Shown: in pieces, positions 35,332-46,312 of the stretch
Layout of the letters: each line of letters starts with the position of its first letter
How positions within the stretch are numbered: the first letter of the stretch is position 1
Source of the DNA: Agapanthus africanus
Taxonomy: Eukaryota; Streptophyta; Magnoliopsida; Asparagales; Amaryllidaceae
Direction of reading: 5' to 3'
NCBI GenBank assembly: GCA_030015575.1
Contig: CM057338.1
Coordinates: 132,829,546-132,893,545 of the forward strand
DNA: 64,000 nucleotides
Program-made: the position numbers and the translations under genes
Notes under the pieces: model-generated
What the model saw: the letters and a program-made list of their open reading frames with translations, nothing else
What the model was told of the DNA's origin: nothing
Databases searched by the model: none

Positions 35332-36749
35332 TATTTATTCATATCAGAATTTTGCATTATTATATTCCACATTCTTAATCATATTACAAATAAATAGGCG
35401 CTTTTGATCCATATCTGCTAAATAGTTGCAGGTTACAGGTTCTCAGATCGTTACAGTGAAATTCATAAAAAGTCGCTACAAATGCGAGACTACGACCAAC
35501 AATAGATGAATCCGTATGATGCCACCTACCAGTTCAAGGAACAAATAAAAATCATGAGACAGTTCAATGCACAAAGTACAAAGGCAGCACATGATTAAAA
35601 AAACTTCAAAGTGAAGCTCACGGTAAAAGTCTACATAATTCTGCACCGTTGAAAATCTGGAAGAAAGTAGAAAAGATTCTGAGGAACCAAGTGAAGAAAA
35701 CAGAAGATAAAAGCAACTTGAAGAAACCCTGAAGAAATGGGCCCAAGAACCCACCAAATGGCCGCGGATCCATGGCCAAACAGGCTATTCTGCCGCGGTT
35801 CCGCAGCCGTGCAATGCACGTGTCGATGCTTTGACTCGGTCTCTGGGGTTGTTTTGTAATTTCATGTATGGATCAGAATGTAAATCTAGGGTTTTTCCTA
35901 TCTATAAATAGGAGGGCTCAAAACCAAATAAGGCGTGCCACTTCTAGGGTATCTCTTTTGAGATGCCTCTTTCTAATTTCTAGATTAAATTTTAATTTCC
36001 TTGTAATCATCAAGAGGTCATCAATAAAGGTATTTTTTTATCGTGCATTCTTTTATCTGAATTTAATTTCTGAATTTTTATCTGTCTTTTATTATCTGCA
36101 ACTTAGATAGTCTTTTTAAATTATAAAAATGAATCTTATCATAACTTCCCTAATGAGTGAGTAATTCCTCACTTGTTAGGGTTAGGAATGGGAAGGTTTG
36201 AGAGAAGTAAATCTCTCTCTCTCTCTCTCTCCTTTCTTGGCCCATATAATTTTTATAATAGGACTCTATTTAAATTAACCACACACCGCTCACTACGGCA
36301 CCCTATCCTATAAGATAACGGTGATTCCCTAGTTAGACCGGTTGTGGTTGATTTAAATAGAGGTTAGGGCTAAGAGTTAAGAAAGGACGGACAAGGACCA
36401 AAAGGAAGAAACTAAGTTTCTTCCTAGTCGTGCTAATCCTCTTTGTTGACTATTACCCTAACACCTATATTCTTCACTAAGGCATTGAAAGCAGTGGGTA
36501 GAATCCTTTTTCCAAACTAACCCTATCCTAACCCTAGCAAGACTTTTAATCAATTTAATCTCATTCTTATATCGTAAAAAAAAACCCGACTTGATCGGAT
36601 TAACTCGTTAGAACACAAAGAAAAAGAATCCATCTCCCTGTGGACCGACCCGTACTCAACCGGCTAGCTACCAAGCGACACCGTTATTGATTGCGGTATA
36701 TTCTTAATTTTGATTTTAAAACGCACGTACGCAAAAGAACTCTCAATCA
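35332..36749 (+). repeat. 3' LTR of the Athila-like element
   Basis: Pair of 29253-30671, ending CTCAATCA. It has a TATAAATA near 35901 and a CT microsatellite near 36210-36230 that is shorter in the 5' copy. The GGCCGCGGATCC palindrome has one arm decayed here. Confidence 0.9.
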
Positions 36750-36754
36750 GGTGC

Positions 36755-38695
36755 ATAGAAATGGGGCCATCTAATTATTGAGATTTCCGACGAGGAGACT
36801 GACAGATTAGTCCTGCTCTATCGGCAGTTTACATTTGACGGAGAGATTGTGCCATCGGGTTATAAAATCCGTGCTGCTTTCAGTGTTCTTTGGCTTGGTC
36901 CTTACGAGGTCGACAATGGTGATCTTATCGCTGACACTCATGAACCTTTGTCTAAACAGAGATTCCATTTGGACGAATGTAGTAACAGAGGCATCCGATA
37001 TACTCGTATACCAGTCGAAAGCGACATCAGTTAATCTATTAACGAACTGGCGGAGGAGGAGCGCATCATTGCTCCTAGTATTCCCGCATGAGGCTTTAAA
37101 GTGGGTGATGTGCTGATTCGCATTTCCCGTCCCATCAAATCTTCCGAATTTGGAGATGACATAGCCGCTAGGAAACCCTACCAGATCATACCGAGCAAGA
37201 TATGGTCTCCCGCTACTGCTGACATCTTTTTGCGCTCCGGCATCGGCTACCAATATTTTGACTTTGTTGGTGACCAAATCCATGATTTGATCTTGTGTTA
37301 GCGGGTTGCTGTCATCGGTAGTCAAGATATTTCCCGAGATAGGAAGCGGCCAACTTTCATGCGGCTCGCCTACCTTTGGATTTGAGGGAATAGGCATCGG
37401 CTGCCTCGGGACACCGTTTCCCGGTTCATGAGCAGAGCCCTGCACTTGATTGGGAGGCTAAGAGGCAACTTGGGTCGTGAGCTGTAAGACAACGTTTGTA
37501 AAGTCGTTAATCTTTGAGTAGAGCTTGGTCATCTCCTTGTCTTTGTTTTTGAGTTGCTTTTAGAGCTCTTGGAGAAGTTGCTGCTCTGCGGTCTTGGGAC
37601 GGAAAATTGGTTTCTCTTCCCTTTCCGAGCCTGACTCCTAATGAACCGAGAGATCTTTCTGCTTATCAGCCTCACTGGAAGGGTTTTCATTACTTTCTAG
37701 AGGATACTGGTCTTGGGAAGTGGCAGCCATATTCATACCAGATTGGATTTGAGATGTGATGGCCCCGTCCTTGCTCTTGCAGCATGTTCCTACCATGTAG
37801 ACAGTGTGGCCCACATATCCAGCCATCTCTTATATTTGGCGGCTGATTTTTCGGACCGTCGTCGTAGCCCTTCTTCTTCTGGAAAAGACATGTGACTGAA
37901 GATGGTTGGTCCGACTGGGTCCTTGGGTGGCGCTGTTCGGATCACAGCTTTCTTGACTCTTGAGGTCATGGCATTCTTCTGGACCAATTTCAGTGGTTCA
38001 AAAGAGTTAGCAAGCTTTACAGCCGATTCAGCTGTTTTTGCGAGGTAACCCTGTTCTTGGAACCTCATGAAGTTTAGCTTAGCAGGAGCCCTAGCCCTTT
38101 TGTTGGCTCTGTATCTGAACCATTTTTGTCTTAGCTTCTCGATTTTGAGAGCTTGACGGGCATCCGATTTTCCTTACCTTTTGGAGCTCGCCTGAGGGCT
38201 CGTGTGTGCCTGAGGTGTCATTCCTAGATCCAACAATTGCCTTCTTGGCCTGCTGCTTCGAAAGGGAAGAAAACGAAGCGTCATCCAGGAAGCTATCGTG
38301 AGTCGATTGACGGAGAGCTTAGAGAAGATACCCGATTGAGCAGTTGTCAGGGGCACCGTTGGAGGTTGCCCGAGATGCCTTATTGATTTGTTGGTGTTGA
38401 TGGCTTTTCCCCCAGCTGGAGCAATGGAGAGTCGTTCGGAAATGGATTTGTGCTTGGGCTGTGGTGCCTTCACGACCATGACATTTGGCATTTTCCCTTT
38501 TAAGGCTGGTTTATCCATTACCGGAGCTTGAGGAGAAGAGACGGCGTTAGCTGACACGAACAGAATAGAGCCAAATGGTAACAGCGGCTCCTCCCACTGT
38601 CGCCTGAGACTGGCCGGGAGGGCCGTCCTGACGTCCATCTTCATCATGTAGGAGATGGAAGCTTTGTTGAGAGCTGAGCTTGTCCTTGAAGACAT
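36755..38695 (-). pseudogene. gag of C1, N-terminal and capsid part
   Basis: The minus ATG is at 38695 (MSSRTSSALNKAS), 130 bases from the primer site. Blocks: SPQAPVMDKPALKGKMPNVM and SISERLSIAPAGGKAINTN (38540-38380), IFSKLSVNRLTIASWM (about 38330-38270), KLVQKNAMTSRVKKAVIRTAPPK (38000-37920), an acidic linker with LESNENPSSEADKQKDLS, then Retrotrans_gag at 37250-36807 (YDLVGFPSGYVISKFGRFDGTGNANQHITHF, LLLRQFVNRLTDVAFDWYTSI, MESLFRQRFMS, DFITRWHNLSVKC). Capsid assembly is the expected role. There are about five frame breaks; the gene is cut at 36755 by the Athila-like element and resumes at 29247. Confidence 0.85.
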
Positions 38696-38828
38696 TTTGT
38701 TGCGTCAGAAGATTGCAGTTGGAAAATGTTAATCTGCACAAAGAAACATGATTTCAGTATAGGCAATCGATATATATGTTGATTGAGTTCGCATGAACGT
38801 TTAACCCGAAATATGGGAGGAGAGAAAT

Positions 38829-38847
38829 GGTCCTACCGGGCGTGTCA
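38829..38847 (-). promoter_or_regulatory. Primer-binding site of C1, mutated
   Basis: The minus strand reads TGACACGCCCGGTAGGACC, two changes from the C2 and A sites. Five bases separate it from the LTR. Confidence 0.8.
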
Positions 38848-38852
38848 AAATC

Positions 38853-40350
38853 ATTAGGATGTTTTTCGTCACCCAATTGAGATAGGAATACGCACCACTA
38901 GCCAGGCATACTACAGACTCCCCCTGCCTAAGGTAGGCCAGGGTTTATTGATTGTGGGGATTCGAATCTCCGGCGGCCGCGGACTAAGCTGCCGTTAATT
39001 ACCCCTCGTCTTTGAAACGAAGGAACCTCCGATTAACGGGTCAACCAGTCATGCGAACTCAATGTGCGGTGCTTATGTGTATGTTTTTAGACGTATCGAG
39101 GGCCCCGCAGAGTTTACTAGGGTCCTGATACCTGGATAGCGGGCTGGTGATTAAGGGGGCTTGCAGCCTCCTTACAGGGTGCGGGGCAGCGTCCCGTTAG
39201 AAAAAAATTTCTAATGGGGAATGTATTTTTAGTGTAGAGCGTATGGGAAAAGTGGGGTGAGAAGCATCCTAAGGACACGTGCGTGGCGCGTGGGCGCCGG
39301 GCGCTCGCGGGCCACATAAGAGGCACGTGGGCACTGGGTGCCAACGCCTTACGGGCCTGGCACATGGGCATTGGGTGCCCGCGGGCTACGTGCAAGGCAC
39401 ATAGACGCTGGGAGCCAGTGCCTCACGGGCCCGGCATGTGGACGCTGGGCGCCAGCGTCTCATATGCCCGGCACGTGATCAAGAGCTAAACTCTTGCAGA
39501 AAAAGAGGCTTAGCCCCGGGATTAGAAGTTAAACTCCTGAACGGATCTTGAGTGGAGTTAAACTCCTAAAAGAGTTTTATTTATGGAGTTAAACTCCAAA
39601 AGTTTTTGAATGGAGTTAAACTCCCAAAGATTTTGACAAATGGAGTTGAACTCCCAGAAATCTTTGAAGATGATCAAAGGGGCCCCCTTTCTTCTCCCCT
39701 TTAGCCCTGCATCTTCTTTTGAGCCTTGGATCTTCCCGAAGTGGGGTTTTTGGAGTTGGGTTTTCTTCTTCCTCCTCTCCGTTGGCTGGATCTTGGAGAA
39801 AAGAGGGTGAGACTTAAAAATCTCCCCTTTTGGGGATTTGATGGAAGATCCGAACTCCCCTTCAAGGGTTTTATGGCAAAAAACTGTTTCTTTTTGGAAA
39901 AAGAAGAGTTAAACTCTTGATTTAATTCAAAAAAAGAAAGAAGGTTTAGAACTTTGAGAAAGGAGAAGGAGGTACAGAAACCCTAGCTTTTGAGGGGAAT
40001 GAATTATTTTTTTCATTTCATCATCATGTTATCTTATATAGGCTTACAAATTTACACATAGCCCTTGGGCTTTACAAAATGCCATTTTGTCCATCCCATG
40101 CCTCATGTGCTCATTTCTTTTGCACATGAGCCATGGGCTTTACAAAAATTTAGCTTTATGCCCATTTTCCATACATTTATTCATAAAAATTACATTATTT
40201 ATTTATTACATAAATTTCATTTTGGCATGGGGGAGGCCGGCCTCGGGTCTCAACTTGGGCATGGGCCCACTTGACCTGGGCTTGGGCTCGCTTACTTGGG
40301 GTTGACTTTGACTTTGACTTGATCAACCGGGGTGTAATTTTTTACCCCAA
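38853..40350 (-). mobile_element. Family C LTR between C0 and C1
   Basis: It starts ATTAGGATG (TG mutated) and ends GTGTAATTTTTTACCCCAA, about 1.5 kb, collinear with 14624-16178: hairpin block, GC-rich CACGTG/GGGCGC block (39270-39480), GGAGTT-A-AACTCC palindromes (39554-39566 and neighbours), and TATATAGG near 40030. It has a primer site to its left (5' LTR of C1) and C-type 3' internal repeats to its right, so it is shared by two elements. Confidence 0.8.
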
Positions 40351-40360
40351 AAAAATTGTT

Positions 40361-41020
40361 GGTTGATTTGATTCCGAGATGGAGTATAATTCCAACGGGA
40401 AGGTCGTTGGTCGACTTGATTCCAATGCAGAGCTTGATTCCGACGGGGAGGTCGTTGGTTGACTTGATTTCGAGGCAGAGCATAATTCCGACAGGGAAGG
40501 TAGATACTCCGAAGTGAAGCATGATTTCAACACGGGGTACCTTCTGAGACGAAATGTGATTCCGACACAGAGATTTTTGGTTGACTTGATTCCGAGATGG
40601 AGCATAATTCCGATAGGGAGGTCGTTGGTCAGCTTGATTCTGAGGCGGAACTTGATTCCGACGAGAAGGTTGTTGGTTGACATGATTCCGAGGCGGAGCA
40701 TAATTCTGACAGCGAAGGCAGATACTCCAATATGAAGCATGATTTCGACACGGGGTATCTTCTGAGACGAAACATGATTCCGCCGCAGAGATTTTTTTTG
40801 ACTCGATTCCGAGACGGAGTAAAATTCCGACAAGGAGGTCATTGGTCGACTTGATTCCGATGCGGAGCTTGATTCCGACGGGGAGGTCGTTGGTTGACTT
40901 GATTCCGAGACGGAGTATAATTTCGATAGGGAAGGCAGATATTTCGAGGCGAAGCATGATTTTGACATAGATTACATTCTGAGACGAAATATGATTCCGA
41001 CACAGAGCTTGTTGATTTAA
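40361..41020 (-). repeat. 218-bp higher-order tandem repeat, three units, C0 3' region
   Basis: Units begin at 40361, 40579 and about 40798. Each contains 48-bp subunits of the type GGTCGACTTGATTCCGA plus a 120-bp arm with GCAGATACTCCGA and GAGACGAAACATGATTCCG. The 48-bp subunit is the relative of the 30-bp unit in the A element at 57001-58165. Confidence 0.9.
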
Positions 41021-41451
41021 TTTGATTTGGGAGTTCTTATCCGTCCTGCGGGGCTTTTGAGCCTGGGACTTGGAATTTGGGTTTTTGTTCGGCGTCAGCA
41101 TAGCTATACTAGAATATGATACAAGGAGCGAATCATCATTTGCCGTAGAGAATATAGGATTTGTGTTGACATCGGTATCGCTATACTGGAATTTGGTACC
41201 AGGAGCGAATCGTCATTTGCCATGAGGGGATTTGAGGATTTTGGTTTTGATTTGGCATCAGTATCGCTAAACTGGAATATGGTACCAAGAGCGAATCATC
41301 ATTCGCCATGAGGGGATTTCTCTCGTTCCCAATTTAACGACTTAGGGGTCATCTGTTCCCAGTTTAACGACTTAGGGGTCTATTGGATCGAAAATTTAGA
41401 ATTTTGGGGTTGGGGTAGGCATCAGCGCTGCTAACACAGGAGCATAGGTGA
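41021..41451 (-). repeat. C0 3' internal region
   Basis: Three copies of a ~95-bp block with GCGAATCATCATTCGCCATGAGGGG, then TTTAACGACTTAGGGGTC repeats as in C1 at 28320-28390. It is cut at 41452 by the T2 LTR; the gag of C0 is not in the window. Confidence 0.75.
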
Positions 41452-43952
41452 TGTCACGCCCCGCTTCCCAGAGTGCGCAAACTGCGGCACGTGACAGAGC
41501 CAACCATGCTACCTGTGGATAGGAATCATCCCTCCACAGTCACATTATGGCTGTCTATAGGATATCAAGAATAGTAAAATATAAAATCTATCTAGTACAT
41601 GTCCATTTGCAACAATAAAAAAGTCAAGAAAATATATAAGCGAAAACGATACAAGCTCCAATAACCAACATCTGAAACTTGTCCCAATATGGGCTCATAT
41701 CAAGAAATAAAACTGCGGAAAATAAACTAAACTAAACATTTCTAAACAACACATGTTTAATTCCTCACTGCTTGGCTTGACGGCTAAAGTACTCATGTTC
41801 AGCCTATGATAAAGGTAGAGGAACTGGGCCATGCAAAACCCCAACGTCGGTGCGTCATAATATCAAAACAATATTATTAACCAAGATGTAACGAGATAGG
41901 TAAACATGAATATAAATAAATAATATAGATATAAATAGTGAGGTGTGTGCATGTAAATGATGTGTGATGTGTAACCTAAAACTATACTTCTAGGCTATCT
42001 ATTCTAAAAGTCTTTGAAATCAATTAATGTAATCCTCATCGTAAGCCAACAGTCTATGCCCCGTTCATTCCCCACGGGACCACGGTAATAGGATTTATTC
42101 TGTAACGTCCGGAAAAACGGCAAACAGGATTATTCCGTAACGCCCGGAAATATGACAAACATGTAATTATTCCGTAACGCCCGGAAAAACGGAAAACAGG
42201 ATTATTCCGTAACGCCCGGAAAAACAGCAAACATGATTATTCCATAACGCCTGGAAAAACGGCAAACAAGTAATTATTCCGTAACGCCCAGAAAAACGGT
42301 AAACATGTAATTATAACCTTTTGAGTTACGTTTCGATTACATTCTTGATTTCCCCTTTACCCCCAGATTTGTGTTCAAGTTAGGTATTGCCAATATAGAT
42401 CTAATACCAACACAGGATCAAGCAGGTACAGTTCTCGTCTATGTAGACAACAAGTTACGTTCTTCAGGACAACACGTCAATATCGTTGGTATTAGTAACA
42501 AGATCCATGTAACAAATCAAGTAGTGTGTCGTGAACATATCAGGTGATACATATGCATCAAATAGATATCCAATGTGAAACTGTAGTCAATATCGAAACA
42601 CGGTTAATGTACGGATGCACATGTATCTATCTGTAATAACATTTTCTACGTCCATGACTACGCATGATGCAAACTAGATGGCATGTTATACTAATATAAT
42701 AGTATAATGATATCATGATGTTCTAGCATGCAATTAGATATGCGATTATCAGTACGAACATGAACGAATACTGTAAAACGGTAAAACTATAATATTTGTT
42801 GCATAATGAAACACATGTACTATTTTTATTCATATATAAATAGATATATTAACATAGCATGTTGCAAGATAAATTTACCTGATCGAACCTCACTACGGGG
42901 TACGTACGTCACATTCGAAGTTGGATAAACGTCGCGATGCAACTCATGCACATGGAGGACTGGACCTGGCTAATCAATGATGTGACTACGCTGGACGACG
43001 ACGATGACTGGGTCATCCGGATCTTCGGCGACGTGTGCGGCTCCAGCGACGGCCAATAACTGAGAAAGAAAGAAAAGAGAAAGAAAGAAAAAAGAAGAAG
43101 AAAGAAAAGAAGAGTGGGGCTGTGGTGTCAGCTCTGGGTACTGGGGACAGAGGATAGAGGAGAGCCGAGAAGGTGACGGCGACGGGGCTGCCATCGACGG
43201 TGAAGGCAATGGGTTTTCCAAGTTGCAGTTGAGGTTGTCGGGGGAGTTGGGGTCGTCGAGGTTGATGGTGGTGCTGGCCTGTGGTGTCGAGGAGTCAAGA
43301 GAGGGGTGAGGAGACGAAGATGAGGTCGTGGGTCTCCGGCGATGTGAGGTTGCTGGGTAAGGTCATGGGTTGCGGGTTTGCAGGAGTCATGGTCGGGGAT
43401 AGAGGGTTCTCGGGGAGAAGGAGGTACGGAGGTGGAAACGAGGGCAAGGAGGTCGAAAAGGTGAGGGTTAGGGCGACAGTGAGTCACCGGCGATGAGGGT
43501 GGAGGTTCTTGGGTTCTCTGGTGTTGGGGTCGGCTGCACGGGGAGGTCGAAGGTTGTGGATATGGGTGTTCGGAGAGTGGTGAGGAAAAGGAGGAGGTTG
43601 TGATGATGGGGTTGTGGGAAGGTCGACGGCGAAGGCAAGTCGCCGGCAATGGTTAACAGCGAGGGTAGTGGTATTCTTAGGTTGAAGGGGTTTGGGTCGT
43701 CGGGAAGAAGGAGGAGAGTGGAGGTGGTGAGGGTGAGGGCGAAGGCGAGGGGACGAGGTCGAAATGGTGAGTTGATTGGCTGTGTCGTGGCTAGGGTTAG
43801 GGTCCTCCGGTTCTTGCGAGAGGGAAGGCAGAAGGAGGAGAATAGAGGAAGGAGAGAAAGATGAGGAGTAAGTGTATGAGGGTTTATAATATTTATATTT
43901 ATATATATATGAGAGAGAGAAAGAGAGAGACAGAGTAGAAAATATACTTTAG

Positions 43953-43988
<36 letters not shown>

Positions 43989-44557
43989 CTGATAATATAT
44001 GAAAATATTATAATATATTTTCTAGGATTATACAGCTAATACAAAAATACTCCGAAAATACTCGGGTCTCTTCTAAAATTCTAGTCTTAAAATATGGATA
44101 ATATACGTACAAACCAAAACCATAATGCGATATCCGGTTAAATAAAATGCATACCCCCAAGAACGGATATACGTAAATACACGTAGCGATCTAAACGAAT
44201 CTGTTTTATCAATTTGGATATGAACACGATGTATGGATGCACTCATAAGATATGGGGTATGATAACAAGCCATGCTAGATATTAAAATGTATTATTTGAC
44301 TATTATTTGTATTATTTAAAAGATATACATATACCAAATATGTATATAGAACATAAATGTGCACGGATTCTCTGTACTAGTAAATATATGACGTGATCCT
44401 GAAGTATAATGGGTTTCAAGTATGCGGGTCGGGTCGGATACTAACCACGGTTATCAAATGCATCATCCGCACTCCAAAACAATAATAAACAAGAAGACTG
44501 TCACAAGATTAGGAAAACTCTAAATAAAATATGGTATAAATGCACTAGGGTGTTATA
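41452..44557 (-). mobile_element. 3' LTR of chromovirus element T2
   Basis: TGTCACGCCCCGCTTCCC...GGGTGTTATA, about 3.1 kb. On the minus strand its start (TATAACACC, a mutated TGTAACACC) follows a decayed polypurine tract and the T2 pol end. It holds a ~40-bp repeat array (42085-42315), a G/A-rich tract (43000-43880) whose open frames are compositional, and GA and (TA)n microsatellites (43906-43985). GGTGA at 41447-41451 would be the left target duplication; the partner lies outside the window. Confidence 0.8.
42085..42315. repeat. ~40-bp tandem repeat in T2 LTR (six units)
   Basis: Units contain TTATTCCGTAACGCCCGGAA followed by AAACGGCAAACA with 0-4 extra bases (GTAA). Six copies with few substitutions. 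Confidence 0.9.
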
Positions 44558-46312
44558 TTATACCCAACTACAAAAGAATTTCGTCCTCGAAATTCCCGGA
44601 ATAAGAAAAGACAAGAAAACACAGATCTAAGAAAAGAGGTATGGAAACTTCTGTCGAATCTCGTCTATACGTTCCCAAGTAGGTTCTCCGTGCGAAAGAT
44701 TCCCCCCATGAAACAAGTACTAGAGGGATAACCTTGTTCTTGAGGATTTTCTCTCATCGATCCACAATCGCCATTGGTCGTTCTTCGTAAGTGAAGTCCC
44801 CCCTTACTGTTAGCTCCGAATGATCTAGGACATGTGTCTCATCTAAAACATACTTGCGGAGTTGAGATACATGAAACACGTTATGAACACTCGCCAAGGA
44901 TGATGGTAAAGCCAATCGATAAGCTACTTCTCCAACGCGCTCGATAATATCGAAAGGCCCCACGAATCGAGGACTAAGCTTGCCTCGACTACTAAATCGA
45001 ATCACTCCTCTGGTCGGTGATATCTTCAGGAATACAAGATCACCAACTGCGAACTCCAGAGGTCTTCGTCCTGTGTCAGCCCAACTTTTTTGTCGATCCT
45101 GTGCGACCTTCATTTGATTATGGATCAAGTTAATTTTCTCCACAGTTTGCACAATAAGATCCGGTCCCAACAATCTTCTTTCTCCAACATCGTCCCAACA
45201 GACAGGCGAGCGACACTTGCGACCGTATAATAATTCGAATAGAGCCATCTGTATAATCGTCTGAAAACTGTTATTATATAAAAACTCCACCAAGTGCAAA
45301 TGATCCTCCCATGAACCCTTGAAGTCCAATATGCATGCTCACAATATATCTTCAAGAGTTTGGATCGTTCTTTCAGACTAGCCATCTGTCTGAGGATGAT
45401 AGGTGATGTTGAACTTCAATCGAGTCCCCAAACTTTCATGTAGACTCCTCCAAAAGTGGGATAAAAATCGGTTATCACGATTCGAAACGATGCTCACAGG
45501 TACTCCATGCAATCTCACGATCTCCTACATGTACCGCTCTGCTAAAGCCTCCATCGACTGACCAACTTGAAATGGTATAAAATGAGCTGCCTTGGTCAAT
45601 CAAACGACAATCACCCAAACTGCATTATTGCCCTTTGGACTCCGTGGTAGAGCTGTCACGAAATCCATGGTTATATGTTTCCACTTCCATTGAGAAATCG
45701 GAAGTGGTTGCAATAAACCAGCTGCCCTTTGATGTTCAGCTTTGACTTGCTGACACACCAAGCACTTCGATACGTAGCGAGCAATCTCTCTTTTCATGCC
45801 TTCCCACCATAAATGTTGTCGTAGATCTCAATACATCTTTGTGCCTCCCGGATGTACGGAATATGCGGAACTATGAGCCTCCTTCATGACTTCTTCACAA
45901 ATATCTCCTTTCGGAACACATAAATGACTCCCATATCATAACGAACCATCTTCATGAATCAATAATTCCGTTCAAAGTCCCGCTTCTACCTGTTCTCGAA
46001 ACTTCTGCAACCTTGGATCATGCGACTGCGCTGCTTTAATATTATCGATCAAGGATGACTGTACTTGCAAATGCATCAACTGTCCCAAAGAATTCGGTAG
46101 TACAATCTCCAACTCGATTCTCTGAATATCAGTCATAATCTTCTTCTATGCAGTCAACATCTGTATTGCTGGTAACTAACTTAGAGCATCCGGCACTACA
46201 TTAACTTTCCCCGGATGGTATTTTAGATCAAGATCATAGTCAGCCATTAGCTCCAACCATCTACGCTGCCTCATATTGAGCTTTTTCTACGTGAATACAT
46301 ATTTTAGTCTCT
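44558..46312 (-). pseudogene. T2 pol, C-terminal part: RNase H end, integrase, chromodomain
   Basis: On the minus strand: the end of the RNase H / connection region near 46312-46130, the integrase zinc end (RYVSKCLVCQQVKAEHQRAAGLLQ) and HITMDFVTALPRS at 45797-45600, a decayed DDE middle (45600-45330), LVEFLYNNSFQTIIQMALFELLYGRKCRSPVCW at 45300-45180, GKLSPRFVGPFDII and FHVSQLRKYV at 44985-44860, and a decayed chromodomain (EERPMAIVDR...) from 44770. Several in-frame stops. The upstream pieces lie at 49338-49648 and 62249-62512 beyond two insertions. Confidence 0.85.

Larger units (their letters stand above)
29253..36749 (+). mobile_element. Athila-like non-autonomous LTR retrotransposon
   Basis: Two 1.4-kb LTRs (29253-30671 and 35332-36749) flank a 4.66-kb internal region, with a perfect 5-bp target duplication GGTGC at 29248-29252 and 36750-36754. 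The primer site is of tRNA-Asp type. No protease, RT, RNase H or integrase motif was found; only the proline/acid-rich frames at 31857-33838. AAGTTTGGGGG motifs at 33869 and 34020 and a GGTTTGGAGG purine tract before the 3' LTR are typical of Athila-group elements. It splits the C1 gag gene. Confidence 0.9.

Noticed and set aside
40292..41101. Minus-strand frame of 269 codons
   Set aside because: It lies wholly in the 218-bp repeat and LTR terminus; its peptide is a translation of the repeat and a second frame (40342-40968) is equally open.
43128..43649. 173-codon Pro/Ser/His-rich minus frame
   Set aside because: Composition-driven frame in a G/A-rich tract of the T2 LTR; overlapping open frames occur on the other strand.
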